A DNA stretch of 64,000 nucleotides from the NCBI RefSeq assembly GCF_033096465.1, contig NZ_AP028156.1, positions 491,501 through 555,500 of the forward strand, in the 5' to 3' direction. A program made the position numbers and the translations under genes. The stretch is from Blautia luti (lineage in GTDB: Bacteria; Bacillota; Clostridia; Lachnospirales; Lachnospiraceae). Below are positions 10,025-18,546 of this stretch, piece by piece (the first letter of the stretch is position 1; each line of letters opens with the position of its first letter). The notes below the pieces were generated by a model. That model made no database searches, had not been told where the DNA came from, and saw nothing but the letters and a program-made list of their open reading frames with translations.

Positions 10025-10034
10025 GAGGACGTGC

Positions 10035-12518
10035 ATGAAAAAGGGTATGAAATTAAATAAAGAATCTCAAACAAGGCTGCTGCTTCTGGCAGCTTTGTTT
10101 GTCAGCTGCCTTTTTATTTTTCGAAGTTATCTGTTCGGGGATTCGGTGCTGGTGTTTGATGATGTAGGGGGAGATACCTGGCAGCAGTATACCATGCATT
10201 ATGCTTCTATTGTGAACCATCTGCGGGCGGGGAATTTTTCCCTGTGGGATTTCACCAATGGAATGGGAACCAATATGTTTTCCCTGAGTCTTTTTGACCC
10301 GTCCCTGATCCTTCTGTACCTCATCGGCGTGGTGCTGGGACCGGCACATATGCTGTTCTATCTGGTCTGGCTGCAGGTTCTGAAAGTTCTGGCAGCAGGC
10401 TGGGTGTTTTATCTGTTCCTGTCTGAGTTTACATACAGCAGACAGGCGAAATTCCTGGCTGCTTTTGCCTATGGCATGAACGGATATCTGATGGTATGGG
10501 GACAGCATTACCAGTTTGGAATGGTAACCATCTATCTGCCGCTGATCCTTCTGTTCGAAGAGAAGTTCCTGAGAGGGGAAAAGGGAAAAGGATTTTTCCC
10601 TGTAGCTGTATTTTTAAGCGGGATCTACAGTGTGTATTTCTCCTATATGAGCCTGATCGCAGCAGGATTTTACCTGCTGTTTCGGATCGCCATGGAGGAA
10701 AAGTTAAGCTGGAAACAGCGTATGGGTAAATTTTTCGGCGGCTGTGGACAGATGCTTCTGGGGATCGGCATGAGTCTGGCTGCGTTTCTGCCTACAGCAG
10801 CGACACTGATGAATTCTTCCAGGATCACTTCCGGAGAAAACGGGATCGGTGCCCTGTTGAAGGCATGTTTTTCCCGCTACAGTATCGCTTATTATAAATG
10901 TCTGCTGATCCGTCCTTTCTCCACTAATCTGGAAAACCTTCAGACACTTGGAGACGGGAAATATGAGGGACTGGTGAATTATTACGAGGATCCGGTGTTG
11001 TTTTGCTCTACCCTGGCTGTGCTGGCGGCAGTGCAGTTCGTCTTTGTATTATGGAGAAGCCAGGAGAAAAAGCGTGTGAAGATTTCTCTTTATGCAGCCT
11101 GTGCCCTGACAGTGCTTCTGGTGCTTCTGCCGCTGGGAGGGACTGCGTTTAATGCCTTTACAGATCCTACCAACCGTTACACTTATATCCTGATGGTGCT
11201 GCTATTGCTGGTGACTGCCTGGATGTGGGATTATCTCAGGGCAGGAGGCAGGATCAGTATTCTAGCGCTGGCTGTTACAGCGGTTCTGATGATGAGGGCT
11301 TATATGACAGGATATGAGCAGAGCATTTTTAAAGAATACAGGATCAACGCGCTGATCCTGGCAGTCACCGGCTGTGTGATGTTACTCTGCATCCTCTGCC
11401 TGGGATTTGTGAAAAATCAGTCCCCGCGCAGTCTTAAAGTGAGAAAGGTGGCAACAGGGTTTCTGGCAGCAGCGCTTCTGGTGAATGTGATATCTGAAGG
11501 CGGGATCACCTATGTAGATCGTGTGGTTTTGAAAAAGACAGACGCACCTGCAGATCAGATTCCGGAGCAGATGGAGGTTTATGCAGCGGCTGCCCAGGCA
11601 GAAGATTCTGAGGAAAAGAGCAGAGCTGTTTTTTATAAGCCGCAGACCTATTTCACAGAGCTGTACAGACAGGATCTTCAGGATGCACTGAATTATCTGA
11701 AAGAGACAGATCCGGAATTTTACAGAGTGGAGAAAGATTATTCTTCTGCAACCTATACCATGGATTCCCTGGCACAGGGATACAGAGGAATCAGCACGTA
11801 TAATTCCGTATTGAACGGGAATCTGAAAGAATTCGTAGATGTATGTTATCCGGAACTTTATTATATGGATCAGAACCGTTATGCGTTCTGGCCCAATGCA
11901 GAGGATAACTTCCTGGCGGCATTTACCGGTGTCCGCTACCTGCTTTCCAAGAGCGGGGATCTGGACAGCAGTAAATATGAGCTGATGCAGCAGTTTGGAG
12001 GGATTTACCTGTACAGGAATGTGCAGGAGGCGGCCACTGCCAGATTTTATGTAAATACCATTTCTGAGGATTCACTGAAAGAACTCTGTAATGAAGAAAA
12101 CAGGGAAACACTTCTGGAGAATTCCCTGGCTCTGGAGGATGGCAGGGAGATAGAAGATCTGTCAGATCTGGAGGAAATTTCAGATGCACAGAAGAAGTCC
12201 TCCGTGGTGCTGAATGCACCGGAGAAAGATTCCTGCATTACAGGAACGGTATCTGCCCGGGCAGATGGCTATGTACTGTGCATGATCCCTTATGAAAACG
12301 GATGGACTGTTTCCGTGGACGGAGAAGAAGTGGAAACAGAGAAGGGGGATCTGGGATTTCTGGCATTCCCTGTTAAAGAGGGAGAACATCAGCTGACTAT
12401 TACCTTCCATGCACCAGGCCTGAAAGCCGGTGCCGGAGCGAGCATTGTGTGCTGGATCATTTATTTCGGCATGCTTGGATATGGACGCAGAAGAAAGAGA
12501 AAGGCAGCGGTAAGCTGA
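10035..12518 (+). CDS. YfhO-family multi-pass membrane protein
   Basis: This 827-residue protein has about a dozen hydrophobic segments in its first 500 residues, then a large soluble part (about 520-790) and a last transmembrane helix near the C-terminus (AGASIVCWIIYFGMLGYG). The N-terminal DVGGDTWQQY motif after the first membrane segment is typical of YfhO and of GT-C-fold glycosyltransferases, where acidic residues in the first external loop bind the lipid-linked donor. YfhO homologues in Bacillus and Listeria decorate lipoteichoic or wall glycans with sugars outside the membrane. It starts 10 bases after the second GT2 gene behind TTAGGAGGA, so it ends this operon. A role in glycosylating the exported polymer is inferred. 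Confidence 0.82.
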   Translation: MKKGMKLNKESQTRLLLLAALFVSCLFIFRSYLFGDSVLVFDDVGGDTWQQYTMHYASIVNHLRAGNFSLWDFTNGMGTNMFSLSLFDPSLILLYLIGVVLGPAHMLFYLVWLQVLKVLAAGWVFYLFLSEFTYSRQAKFLAAFAYGMNGYLMVWGQHYQFGMVTIYLPLILLFEEKFLRGEKGKGFFPVAVFLSGIYSVYFSYMSLIAAGFYLLFRIAMEEKLSWKQRMGKFFGGCGQMLLGIGMSLAAFLPTAATLMNSSRITSGENGIGALLKACFSRYSIAYYKCLLIRPFSTNLENLQTLGDGKYEGLVNYYEDPVLFCSTLAVLAAVQFVFVLWRSQEKKRVKISLYAACALTVLLVLLPLGGTAFNAFTDPTNRYTYILMVLLLLVTAWMWDYLRAGGRISILALAVTAVLMMRAYMTGYEQSIFKEYRINALILAVTGCVMLLCILCLGFVKNQSPRSLKVRKVATGFLAAALLVNVISEGGITYVDRVVLKKTDAPADQIPEQMEVYAAAAQAEDSEEKSRAVFYKPQTYFTELYRQDLQDALNYLKETDPEFYRVEKDYSSATYTMDSLAQGYRGISTYNSVLNGNLKEFVDVCYPELYYMDQNRYAFWPNAEDNFLAAFTGVRYLLSKSGDLDSSKYELMQQFGGIYLYRNVQEAATARFYVNTISEDSLKELCNEENRETLLENSLALEDGREIEDLSDLEEISDAQKKSSVVLNAPEKDSCITGTVSARADGYVLCMIPYENGWTVSVDGEEVETEKGDLGFLAFPVKEGEHQLTITFHAPGLKAGAGASIVCWIIYFGMLGYGRRRKRKAAVS

Positions 12519-12545
12519 GAGAGAAATTTATAGAGAATGGAATAT

Positions 12546-12608
12546 AAAAACAGCCCGGAATGCAGGGGACGAGTTCAGAGATGCTCCCTGTATTTCAGGC
12601 TGTTTTTA
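12546..12608. terminator. Rho-independent terminator, probably bidirectional
   Basis: AAAACAGCC at the left pairs with GGCTGTTTTT at the right, and an inner AGGGGA/TCCCT helix extends the stem. It lies between the convergent yfhO-like gene and the D-Ala-D-Ala carboxypeptidase gene. A/T runs on both flanks allow use from either side. Confidence 0.8.
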
Positions 12609-12684
12609 TGTTAGAAAAATTATGCTGCTGAAGCAATCTGCCACAGGTGGATAAACCTGCAAGCAGGATTTTTTCCTGTGTTAC

Positions 12685-13965
12685 TTATGATTTTATCACC
12701 CGGATCATCAGAAACAGGAAGAACAGCAGGAATGCTGCGCCTATAGCTCCGATGATATAGTACGGTGCAGTTGTGTGGGAAACGGAGAAGTTCTGGGCTG
12801 CTTCCATATTCTTCTGGCCTGTTGCTGCAGCGTCATCTGTCTGTTGCTCTACATTCTCCAGGATTGCAGTACCTACCGGTGTACCTCCGAAATAGTACTG
12901 TCTGGTGATCTGGCCATCTGAAGAACTGTCCTCTGTGGTAAGGGCATCTGCTCCGGTTCCGGCAGGAACGATCACTGTACCGCCGGAAAGACGGTTGAAG
13001 TCATCATCCGGAAGTGTCAGAGGAGTGAAATTATCAAATCCGTAATTCAGAAGTGCAATAGCCTCGTCATCTGTCACGCCGGATGCACCGTTTAAGACGA
13101 CACATACCAGCTTCATGTTGTTCTTGGAAGCTTCACATACCAGAGTACTTCCGGATGCTTCTGTGTAGCCTTCTTTTCCTCCGATACATGGCTCATAGTA
13201 GCTGTCACTTGAACTGTTAATCATGGTGAAATTATTGGTCAGTACACGGTCACCGCCGGAAACATTGGTGGCAGGGATGGTATAGGAAGTGGTTTGGGCA
13301 ATGGTACGGAAAGTATCGTTGGCCATGGCAGCTTCCATGATCAGTGCCATATCGTGTGCGGTAGTATGCTGATTCTCATCTGGAAGACCGGTAGGATTGG
13401 TAAAGACTGTATTGGTACACCCAAGCTCCTGGGCACGCGTATTCATGGCTGCTACGAAATCCTCTACAGAACCGCTGATATGCTCGGCTACCTGCAGGGC
13501 AATATCATTGGCGGATGCGACCATAATGGCGTAGAGACACTGTTCCATGGTGAATACTTCATCCAGCTGTGCGGAGATATTGGCTCCTCCGTCTGTTACG
13601 CCGGATACGCCGGTAGCGGTCATGGTGACCTGGTCATCCAGACTGGAATTCTCCAGAGCCATCAGACAGGTCATAACCTTTACTGCACTGGCAGGATATA
13701 AGGCTTGGTCTGCGTTCTTGGAATAGAGAACTGTATTGGTGGAGGTTTCCATTACAATGGCAGCAGTGGAAGAAATGTCCGAAGCCTGAGGCCATCCTTG
13801 GATCCCGTTGGTAGTTACGATAGAAGGATCTGCTGTCTGTACTGCTGTGTCGGCAGCTGTATCTGCTGTTTTTTCAGCTGCACGGACCGGGAGCTGGGTG
13901 AATAAAGTGGCAGTACCAAGTCCCAGCGCCAGAAGAGCCGCGCTGAATCGTTTCATTTTTTTCAT
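12685..13965 (-). CDS. D-alanyl-D-alanine carboxypeptidase (DacA/DacF type, peptidase S11)
   Basis: This 426-residue penicillin-binding protein trims the terminal D-Ala of peptidoglycan pentapeptides outside the membrane. It has a Sec signal peptide (KRFSAALLALGLGTATLF, cleavage probably near VRAA) and the catalytic motifs SAVK (Ser93, Lys96) and SAN (151-153). The third motif reads KEG (264-266) where most relatives have KTG. A C-terminal hydrophobic helix (IGAIGAAFLLFFLFLMI) replaces the amphipathic anchor of PBP5. The start has an AGGAG site. It faces the polysaccharide genes on the opposite strand and is separated from both sides by a terminator and a divergent promoter, so it is an independent unit. 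The KEG variant may alter beta-lactam affinity, which is a guess. Confidence 0.92.
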   Translation of the reverse strand: MKKMKRFSAALLALGLGTATLFTQLPVRAAEKTADTAADTAVQTADPSIVTTNGIQGWPQASDISSTAAIVMETSTNTVLYSKNADQALYPASAVKVMTCLMALENSSLDDQVTMTATGVSGVTDGGANISAQLDEVFTMEQCLYAIMVASANDIALQVAEHISGSVEDFVAAMNTRAQELGCTNTVFTNPTGLPDENQHTTAHDMALIMEAAMANDTFRTIAQTTSYTIPATNVSGGDRVLTNNFTMINSSSDSYYEPCIGGKEGYTEASGSTLVCEASKNNMKLVCVVLNGASGVTDDEAIALLNYGFDNFTPLTLPDDDFNRLSGGTVIVPAGTGADALTTEDSSSDGQITRQYYFGGTPVGTAILENVEQQTDDAAATGQKNMEAAQNFSVSHTTAPYYIIGAIGAAFLLFFLFLMIRVIKS

Positions 13966-14120
13966 GGTATTAAATACTCCTGTTTTCAGTCAGCCGATGT
14001 TAAGATCTCTGCTGACGATAAATATTATCATATATATGTATCATGTATGCAGATGCCGGATAATTGCATTTTTTTTGTCCAGGCATCAGCTTTAACATTA
14101 TATCATATATTACAGCTTTC

Positions 14121-14149
14121 TTGCAAAAAATATCATACAATGTTAAAAT
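14121..14149 (+). promoter_or_regulatory. Sigma-A-type promoter for the third tandem GT2 gene
   Basis: TTGCAA, a 17-base spacer and TAAAAT, with TGT just before the -10 (extended -10). It sits 35 bases before the start at 14184, in the gap behind the divergent carboxypeptidase gene, and therefore starts a second polysaccharide transcript. Confidence 0.7.
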
Positions 14150-14183
14150 AAAATATCTTTACATGGAAATTCGAGGTTACAAT

Positions 14184-16070
14184 ATGAGTAAACAGCAATC
14201 ATCAGGGAGAAACATCCAGTGGACCAGAGTGTTAAAGAAGCTTTCTCCCTATACGATCCAGAAAGGATTCCGATATCTGAAACATTACGGACCGAAGGAA
14301 TTCTGGATCCGGCTTCATGAGCGCTTCGAGCCGGAAGAGGTACCCTATGGCCCATGGTATGACGCCTATGTACCGGATGAGAAAACACTGGAGAAACAAC
14401 GGACACATCAGTTTGCCTATGCACCCCAGATCAGTGTGGCAGTTCCTGCTTATCAGACCCCTACAGAGTTTCTGAAACAGATGATAGACAGTCTGATGGA
14501 ACAGACTTATTCCAACTGGGAGCTCTGCATTGCCAATGCAAGCCCGGATAATGAAGAAATGCAGCGCGTCCTCGCAGATTATGCAGCCAGAGATCCCAGA
14601 GTGCGTTTCTGCAATCTGAAAGAGAATCTGGGGATCGCGGAGAACACCAACAGAGCATTTGACATGGCGAAAGGGGAATTCCTGGGACTTCTGGATCATG
14701 ATGACCTTCTGGCACCCAATGCATTGTATGAGATCGTGAATATCCTGCAGGATCATCCTGAGGCGGACGCTGTCTACACAGACGAGGATAAAGTTACCAC
14801 AGAGCTGGACGAGCATTTCCAGCCTCATCTGAAACCGGACTTTAATCTGGATCTTCTCCGCTCCAACAATTATATCTGCCATTTCTTCGTGGCGCGCAGA
14901 TCAGTAGTGGAGCAGGTGGGCGGATTCAGAAAAGAATTCGACGGAGCCCAGGATTATGATTTTATTTTCCGCTGTACAGAAGAAGCCAGAGAAGTGGTGC
15001 ATGTACCGGAGATCCTCTATCACTGGAGAACACATAAGGCATCCACGGCAGATAACCCGGCAAGCAAGATGTACGCCTTCGAAGCAGGGAAAAGAGCCAT
15101 CGAAGCACATCTGGAGCGTACGAAGACACCGGGAACTGTGAGCCATACCCAGGATCTTGGCTTTTATCGTGTGCAGTATCCGGTGCAGGGTCAGCCCCTT
15201 GTTTCTGTGATCATCCCCAATAAAGATGAGAAAGAGACTTTGGAAACCTGCCTGGAATCTTTGAAAAAACATACGAACTATAAGAATTTTGAGATCATCA
15301 TCGTAGAGAATAACAGCACAACAGATGAGATTTTCCAGTATTATAAAGAGCTGGCGAAGGATCCGCAGATCCACCTTCTCCGCTGGAAAAAAGAATTCAA
15401 TTATTCTGCCATCAACAATTTCGGAGCAGCCCATGCGCAAGGAGAATACCTGCTGTTTCTGAACAATGATATCAAGGTGATCACACCGGAGTGGATGGAT
15501 GAGATGCTTGGCGTGTGCCAGCGCCCGGAAGTAGGAGCTGTAGGCGTGAAGCTGATCTATCCGGACAATACCATCCAACATGCCGGTTGTGTAGTGGGAA
15601 TGGGCGGTATCGCAGGGCATATGTTTGTAGATATGCCTGCAGAGCGCACCGGTTATCTCCACAAGGCATCCCTTCTTCAGGATATGAGTGCTGTAACAGC
15701 AGCCTGTATGATGATGAAGAAAGAAGCCTTTGACAGGGCTGGGGGATTTACCCAGGAGCTTGCAGTGGCATTTAATGACGTGGATCTCTGTCTGAAAGTA
15801 CGGAAAGCAGGCTATCTGATCGTTTATGATCCCTATGCGAAGCTTTACCATATGGAATCCAAGACAAGAGGGGCAGAGGACAGCAAAGAGAAGGTGCGCC
15901 GTTTCCAGACGGAGATCGAATATATGCGCTGCCACTGGCTGAACATCCTGAAGAACGGGGATCCATATTATAACAAAAATCTTTCCCTTACCAAGTGGAA
16001 CTATTCCCTGAAGCCTCTTCCGGGAATGGAGACGAAAGAGAAAAAGACAGCAGGAGGAGACCATGCCTGA
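14184..16070 (+). CDS. Tandem-domain GT2 glycosyltransferase (third paralogue, short N-terminus)
   Basis: This 628-residue protein lacks the long beta-rich N-terminal region of the two paralogues at 5065 and 7580; GT2 domain one starts already near residue 80 (ISVAVPAYQ, LLDHDDLLAP, YTDEDK, GAQDYDFIFR). Domain two starts near residue 339 (VSVIIPNKD, LFLNNDIKVI, FNDVDLCLKVR). The ATG at 14184 is chosen because it follows GAGGT and lies downstream of the extended -10 promoter; the frame is open for 40 codons upstream, but that stretch would include the promoter. Its stop overlaps the next glycosyltransferase by 8 bases. It probably adds two sugars of the same polymer as the other tandem GT2 proteins. 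Confidence 0.88.
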   Translation: MSKQQSSGRNIQWTRVLKKLSPYTIQKGFRYLKHYGPKEFWIRLHERFEPEEVPYGPWYDAYVPDEKTLEKQRTHQFAYAPQISVAVPAYQTPTEFLKQMIDSLMEQTYSNWELCIANASPDNEEMQRVLADYAARDPRVRFCNLKENLGIAENTNRAFDMAKGEFLGLLDHDDLLAPNALYEIVNILQDHPEADAVYTDEDKVTTELDEHFQPHLKPDFNLDLLRSNNYICHFFVARRSVVEQVGGFRKEFDGAQDYDFIFRCTEEAREVVHVPEILYHWRTHKASTADNPASKMYAFEAGKRAIEAHLERTKTPGTVSHTQDLGFYRVQYPVQGQPLVSVIIPNKDEKETLETCLESLKKHTNYKNFEIIIVENNSTTDEIFQYYKELAKDPQIHLLRWKKEFNYSAINNFGAAHAQGEYLLFLNNDIKVITPEWMDEMLGVCQRPEVGAVGVKLIYPDNTIQHAGCVVGMGGIAGHMFVDMPAERTGYLHKASLLQDMSAVTAACMMMKKEAFDRAGGFTQELAVAFNDVDLCLKVRKAGYLIVYDPYAKLYHMESKTRGAEDSKEKVRRFQTEIEYMRCHWLNILKNGDPYYNKNLSLTKWNYSLKPLPGMETKEKKTAGGDHA

Positions 16071-17019
16071 AGTATCAGTGATAATTCCTAATTTCAACGG
16101 GATGGCATATCTGGACGGAGTTCTTTCCGGCCTGGAATGCCAGACTGTAAAGGACTTCGAGGTGATCCTGGTGGACAATGGTTCCAGGGACGGTAGCTGT
16201 GCGTTTGTAGCTGCGTCCTATCCATGGGTACATCTGATCGAACTGCCGGAGAACTTCGGTTTCTGCAGAGCAGTCAATGAGGGGATAAAGGCCTCCCGTT
16301 CACCCTATGTTCTGTTATTGAACAATGACATAGAAGTTACAGACAATTTTATAGAAGAGATGACAGCGGCCATCAGCCAGCACACAAATGCGTTTTCCTG
16401 TGCAGCCAGAATGATCCAGTTCCATGACAGGGACAAACTGGATGATGCGGGAAATTATTACTGTGCACTGGGATGGGCTTACGCCAGAGGCAAGGGCAAA
16501 GATATCCGGACCTATGAGAAAGAGGAGAAGATTTTTGCATCCTGTGCAGGTGCTGCCATATACAGACGTAAGATCTTCGACAAGATCGGTTATTTTGACG
16601 AGGAACATTTCGCTTATCTGGAGGATATGGATGTAGGTTACAGAGCCCGGATCAATGGATATGAGAACTGGTATGCACCGAAAGCCATGGTCTATCATGT
16701 GGGAAGCGGCACCAGCGGTTCCAGATACAATCAGTTTAAGATTCGCTACTCATCCAGAAACAATATTTACCTGATCTATAAGAACATGCCTCTTGTGCAG
16801 ATCATCCTGAACCTTCCCTTCCTGATTGTGGGATTCGGGATCAAGATCCTGTTTTTTACCCTGAAAGGATTCGGAAGAGAGTATATTGCAGGGATCAAAA
16901 ACGGCTTCCAGATCAGCAGACGGGACAGAAAAGTTGTATTTCACTTTAAGAATCTTCCTCATTATTTGAGAATACAGTTAGAACTCTGGGTAAATATGTT
17001 CAGACGCCTTAAGGGATAA
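16063..17019 (+). CDS. GT2 glycosyltransferase, rhamnosyltransferase-like
   Basis: This 318-residue single-domain GT2 enzyme has VSVIIPNFNG at the N-terminus, VDNGSRDGS, ENFGFCRAVNEG, the metal-binding LLLNNDIEV and YLEDMDVGYRARINGYE. This pattern is common in WbbL/RgpB-like rhamnosyltransferases. The last 80 residues contain a hydrophobic stretch (LVQIILNLPFLIVGFGI) that may hold the protein to the membrane. The ATG overlaps the preceding gene and follows AGGAGGAG, so translation is coupled. Given rfbC at the start of the window, dTDP-rhamnose is a plausible donor, but the sugar is an inference. Confidence 0.86.
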   Translation: MPEVSVIIPNFNGMAYLDGVLSGLECQTVKDFEVILVDNGSRDGSCAFVAASYPWVHLIELPENFGFCRAVNEGIKASRSPYVLLLNNDIEVTDNFIEEMTAAISQHTNAFSCAARMIQFHDRDKLDDAGNYYCALGWAYARGKGKDIRTYEKEEKIFASCAGAAIYRRKIFDKIGYFDEEHFAYLEDMDVGYRARINGYENWYAPKAMVYHVGSGTSGSRYNQFKIRYSSRNNIYLIYKNMPLVQIILNLPFLIVGFGIKILFFTLKGFGREYIAGIKNGFQISRRDRKVVFHFKNLPHYLRIQLELWVNMFRRLKG

Positions 17020-17066
17020 AACAGAGAATTTCAAACAAATTTTATAAATTTCGGGAAAAAATTTTA

Positions 17067-17093
17067 TTGCTTTTAAAATCCAACTATTATAAT
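17067..17093 (+). promoter_or_regulatory. Promoter for the sugar-phosphotransferase gene
   Basis: A perfect TATAAT at 17088-17093 lies in an A/T-rich 108-base gap. The best -35 candidate is TTGCTT at 17067 with a short 15-base spacer; TTATTG at 17064 with 18 bases is the alternative. The -10 is convincing, the -35 is not. Confidence 0.5.
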
Positions 17094-17127
17094 ATAAAGG
17101 CAATGAAAAAAATGAGGTGACAAAAGA

Positions 17128-18531
17128 TTGCTAAAGGACAATGAAAAGAATTTCAGTCGTCTCCATATGATTGTCGATGGAATTGTACTTGTGTTATCTT
17201 ATTTCCTCGCATGGATGATACGTTTCGTGGGTCCTATGGCAGCTACTGCCGTAAGGACCAGAAGTTTCAGGCAGTATATGCTGATGCTGGTATTTATCGT
17301 ACCGGTATATCTGCTGCTGTATCAGGCATTTACGCTGTATACTCCTATGCGGATGCAGGGACGCCGGCTTGTTTTGGCTAACATTGTGAAGGCCAATTCG
17401 CTGGGGCTCCTCATTCTCATGTTTACATTCTATATGGTGAATGAAGGAGATTATTCCCGTTCTACCTATATTATGTTCTATGTGATCAATATCGTGCTCC
17501 AATGGGGGGCGCGGATGCTGATCTTTGGCCTTCTCAAGGATATGCGGGAGAAGGGGATGAACCAGAGACAGCTGATCTGTGTAGGTTACAGCCGTGCTGC
17601 AGAGGAATATATTGACCGCGTGCTGGCGAATCCCCAGTGGGGATACGTGATCCGCGGGATACTGGATGACAATGTTCCGGCAGGAACCATGTACAAAGGG
17701 ATCAAGGTACTTGGCAGGATCGCCAATCTGAATGTGATCCTTCCGGAGAACAAACTGGATGAGATTGCGATCACACTTGGTCTGAGTGAATACTATCGTC
17801 TGGAAGAGATCGTGGCACTCTGTGAGAAATCGGGAGTACACACGAAATTTATTCCGGATTATAATAAGATCATTCCCACCAAGCCTTATACAGAGGATAT
17901 TCTGGGGCTTCCGGTCATCAATATCCGGTATGTACCTCTGAATAATACATTTAATGCAATGATAAAGCGTGCCATGGATATCGTGGGCTCCATATGTGGC
18001 ATTATTGTAACATCTCCACTGATGCTGCTGATGTGCCTGCTGATCAAGTTGACATCGCCGGGACCGCTGATCTATAAGCAGGAGAGGGTAGGACTTCATA
18101 ACCGGACTTTCCGCATGTATAAGTTCCGTTCCATGGAAATACAGCCGGAATCCGAAGAGAAGAAGGCATGGACAGTGAAAAATGATCCCAGGGTGACCGG
18201 GATCGGTAAATTTATGCGGCATACCAGCATAGACGAACTTCCACAGCTGTTCAATATACTGAAAGGCGATATGAGCCTTGTGGGACCCAGACCGGAACGC
18301 CCGTTTTTCGTGGAGAAATTCCGGGAAGAAATTCCAAGATACATGGTGAAGCACCAGGTACGTCCGGGACTGACCGGATGGGCGCAGGTAAATGGCTACC
18401 GCGGAGACACATCCATCAGGAAGCGTATCGAGTGTGACCTGTATTATATAGAGAACTGGAGCATTGGATTTGATGTGAAGATCATATTCCTCACATTTTT
18501 CAAGGGCTTTATAAACAAAAACGCATATTAA
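17128..18531 (+). CDS. Polyprenyl-phosphate sugar-1-phosphate transferase (initiating enzyme)
   Basis: This 467-residue membrane enzyme transfers sugar-1-phosphate from a UDP-sugar to undecaprenyl phosphate, the first step of glycan assembly. The N-terminal third has about four to five membrane helices, followed by a Rossmann-like domain (about 140-260). The C-terminal bacterial sugar transferase domain (about 275-467) shows KQERVGLHNRTFRMYKFRSM, the HTSIDELPQLFNILKGDMS motif with the essential Asp-Glu, SLVGPRPE and VRPGLTGWAQVNGYRG. The architecture is that of the CpsE/WcaJ/WbaP class. The start is TTG behind GAGGTG. The gene has its own promoter and is followed 15 bases later by the LCP gene, so initiation and ligation of the polymer appear to be in one transcript. 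Confidence 0.93.
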   Translation: MLKDNEKNFSRLHMIVDGIVLVLSYFLAWMIRFVGPMAATAVRTRSFRQYMLMLVFIVPVYLLLYQAFTLYTPMRMQGRRLVLANIVKANSLGLLILMFTFYMVNEGDYSRSTYIMFYVINIVLQWGARMLIFGLLKDMREKGMNQRQLICVGYSRAAEEYIDRVLANPQWGYVIRGILDDNVPAGTMYKGIKVLGRIANLNVILPENKLDEIAITLGLSEYYRLEEIVALCEKSGVHTKFIPDYNKIIPTKPYTEDILGLPVINIRYVPLNNTFNAMIKRAMDIVGSICGIIVTSPLMLLMCLLIKLTSPGPLIYKQERVGLHNRTFRMYKFRSMEIQPESEEKKAWTVKNDPRVTGIGKFMRHTSIDELPQLFNILKGDMSLVGPRPERPFFVEKFREEIPRYMVKHQVRPGLTGWAQVNGYRGDTSIRKRIECDLYYIENWSIGFDVKIIFLTFFKGFINKNAY

Positions 18532-18546
18532 GATAAGGGGAAAAGT

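Noticed and set aside
14901..16178. A 425-codon minus-strand frame across two glycosyltransferase genes
   Set aside because: It is a shadow of two well-supported plus-strand GT2 genes and shows no domain pattern of its own.
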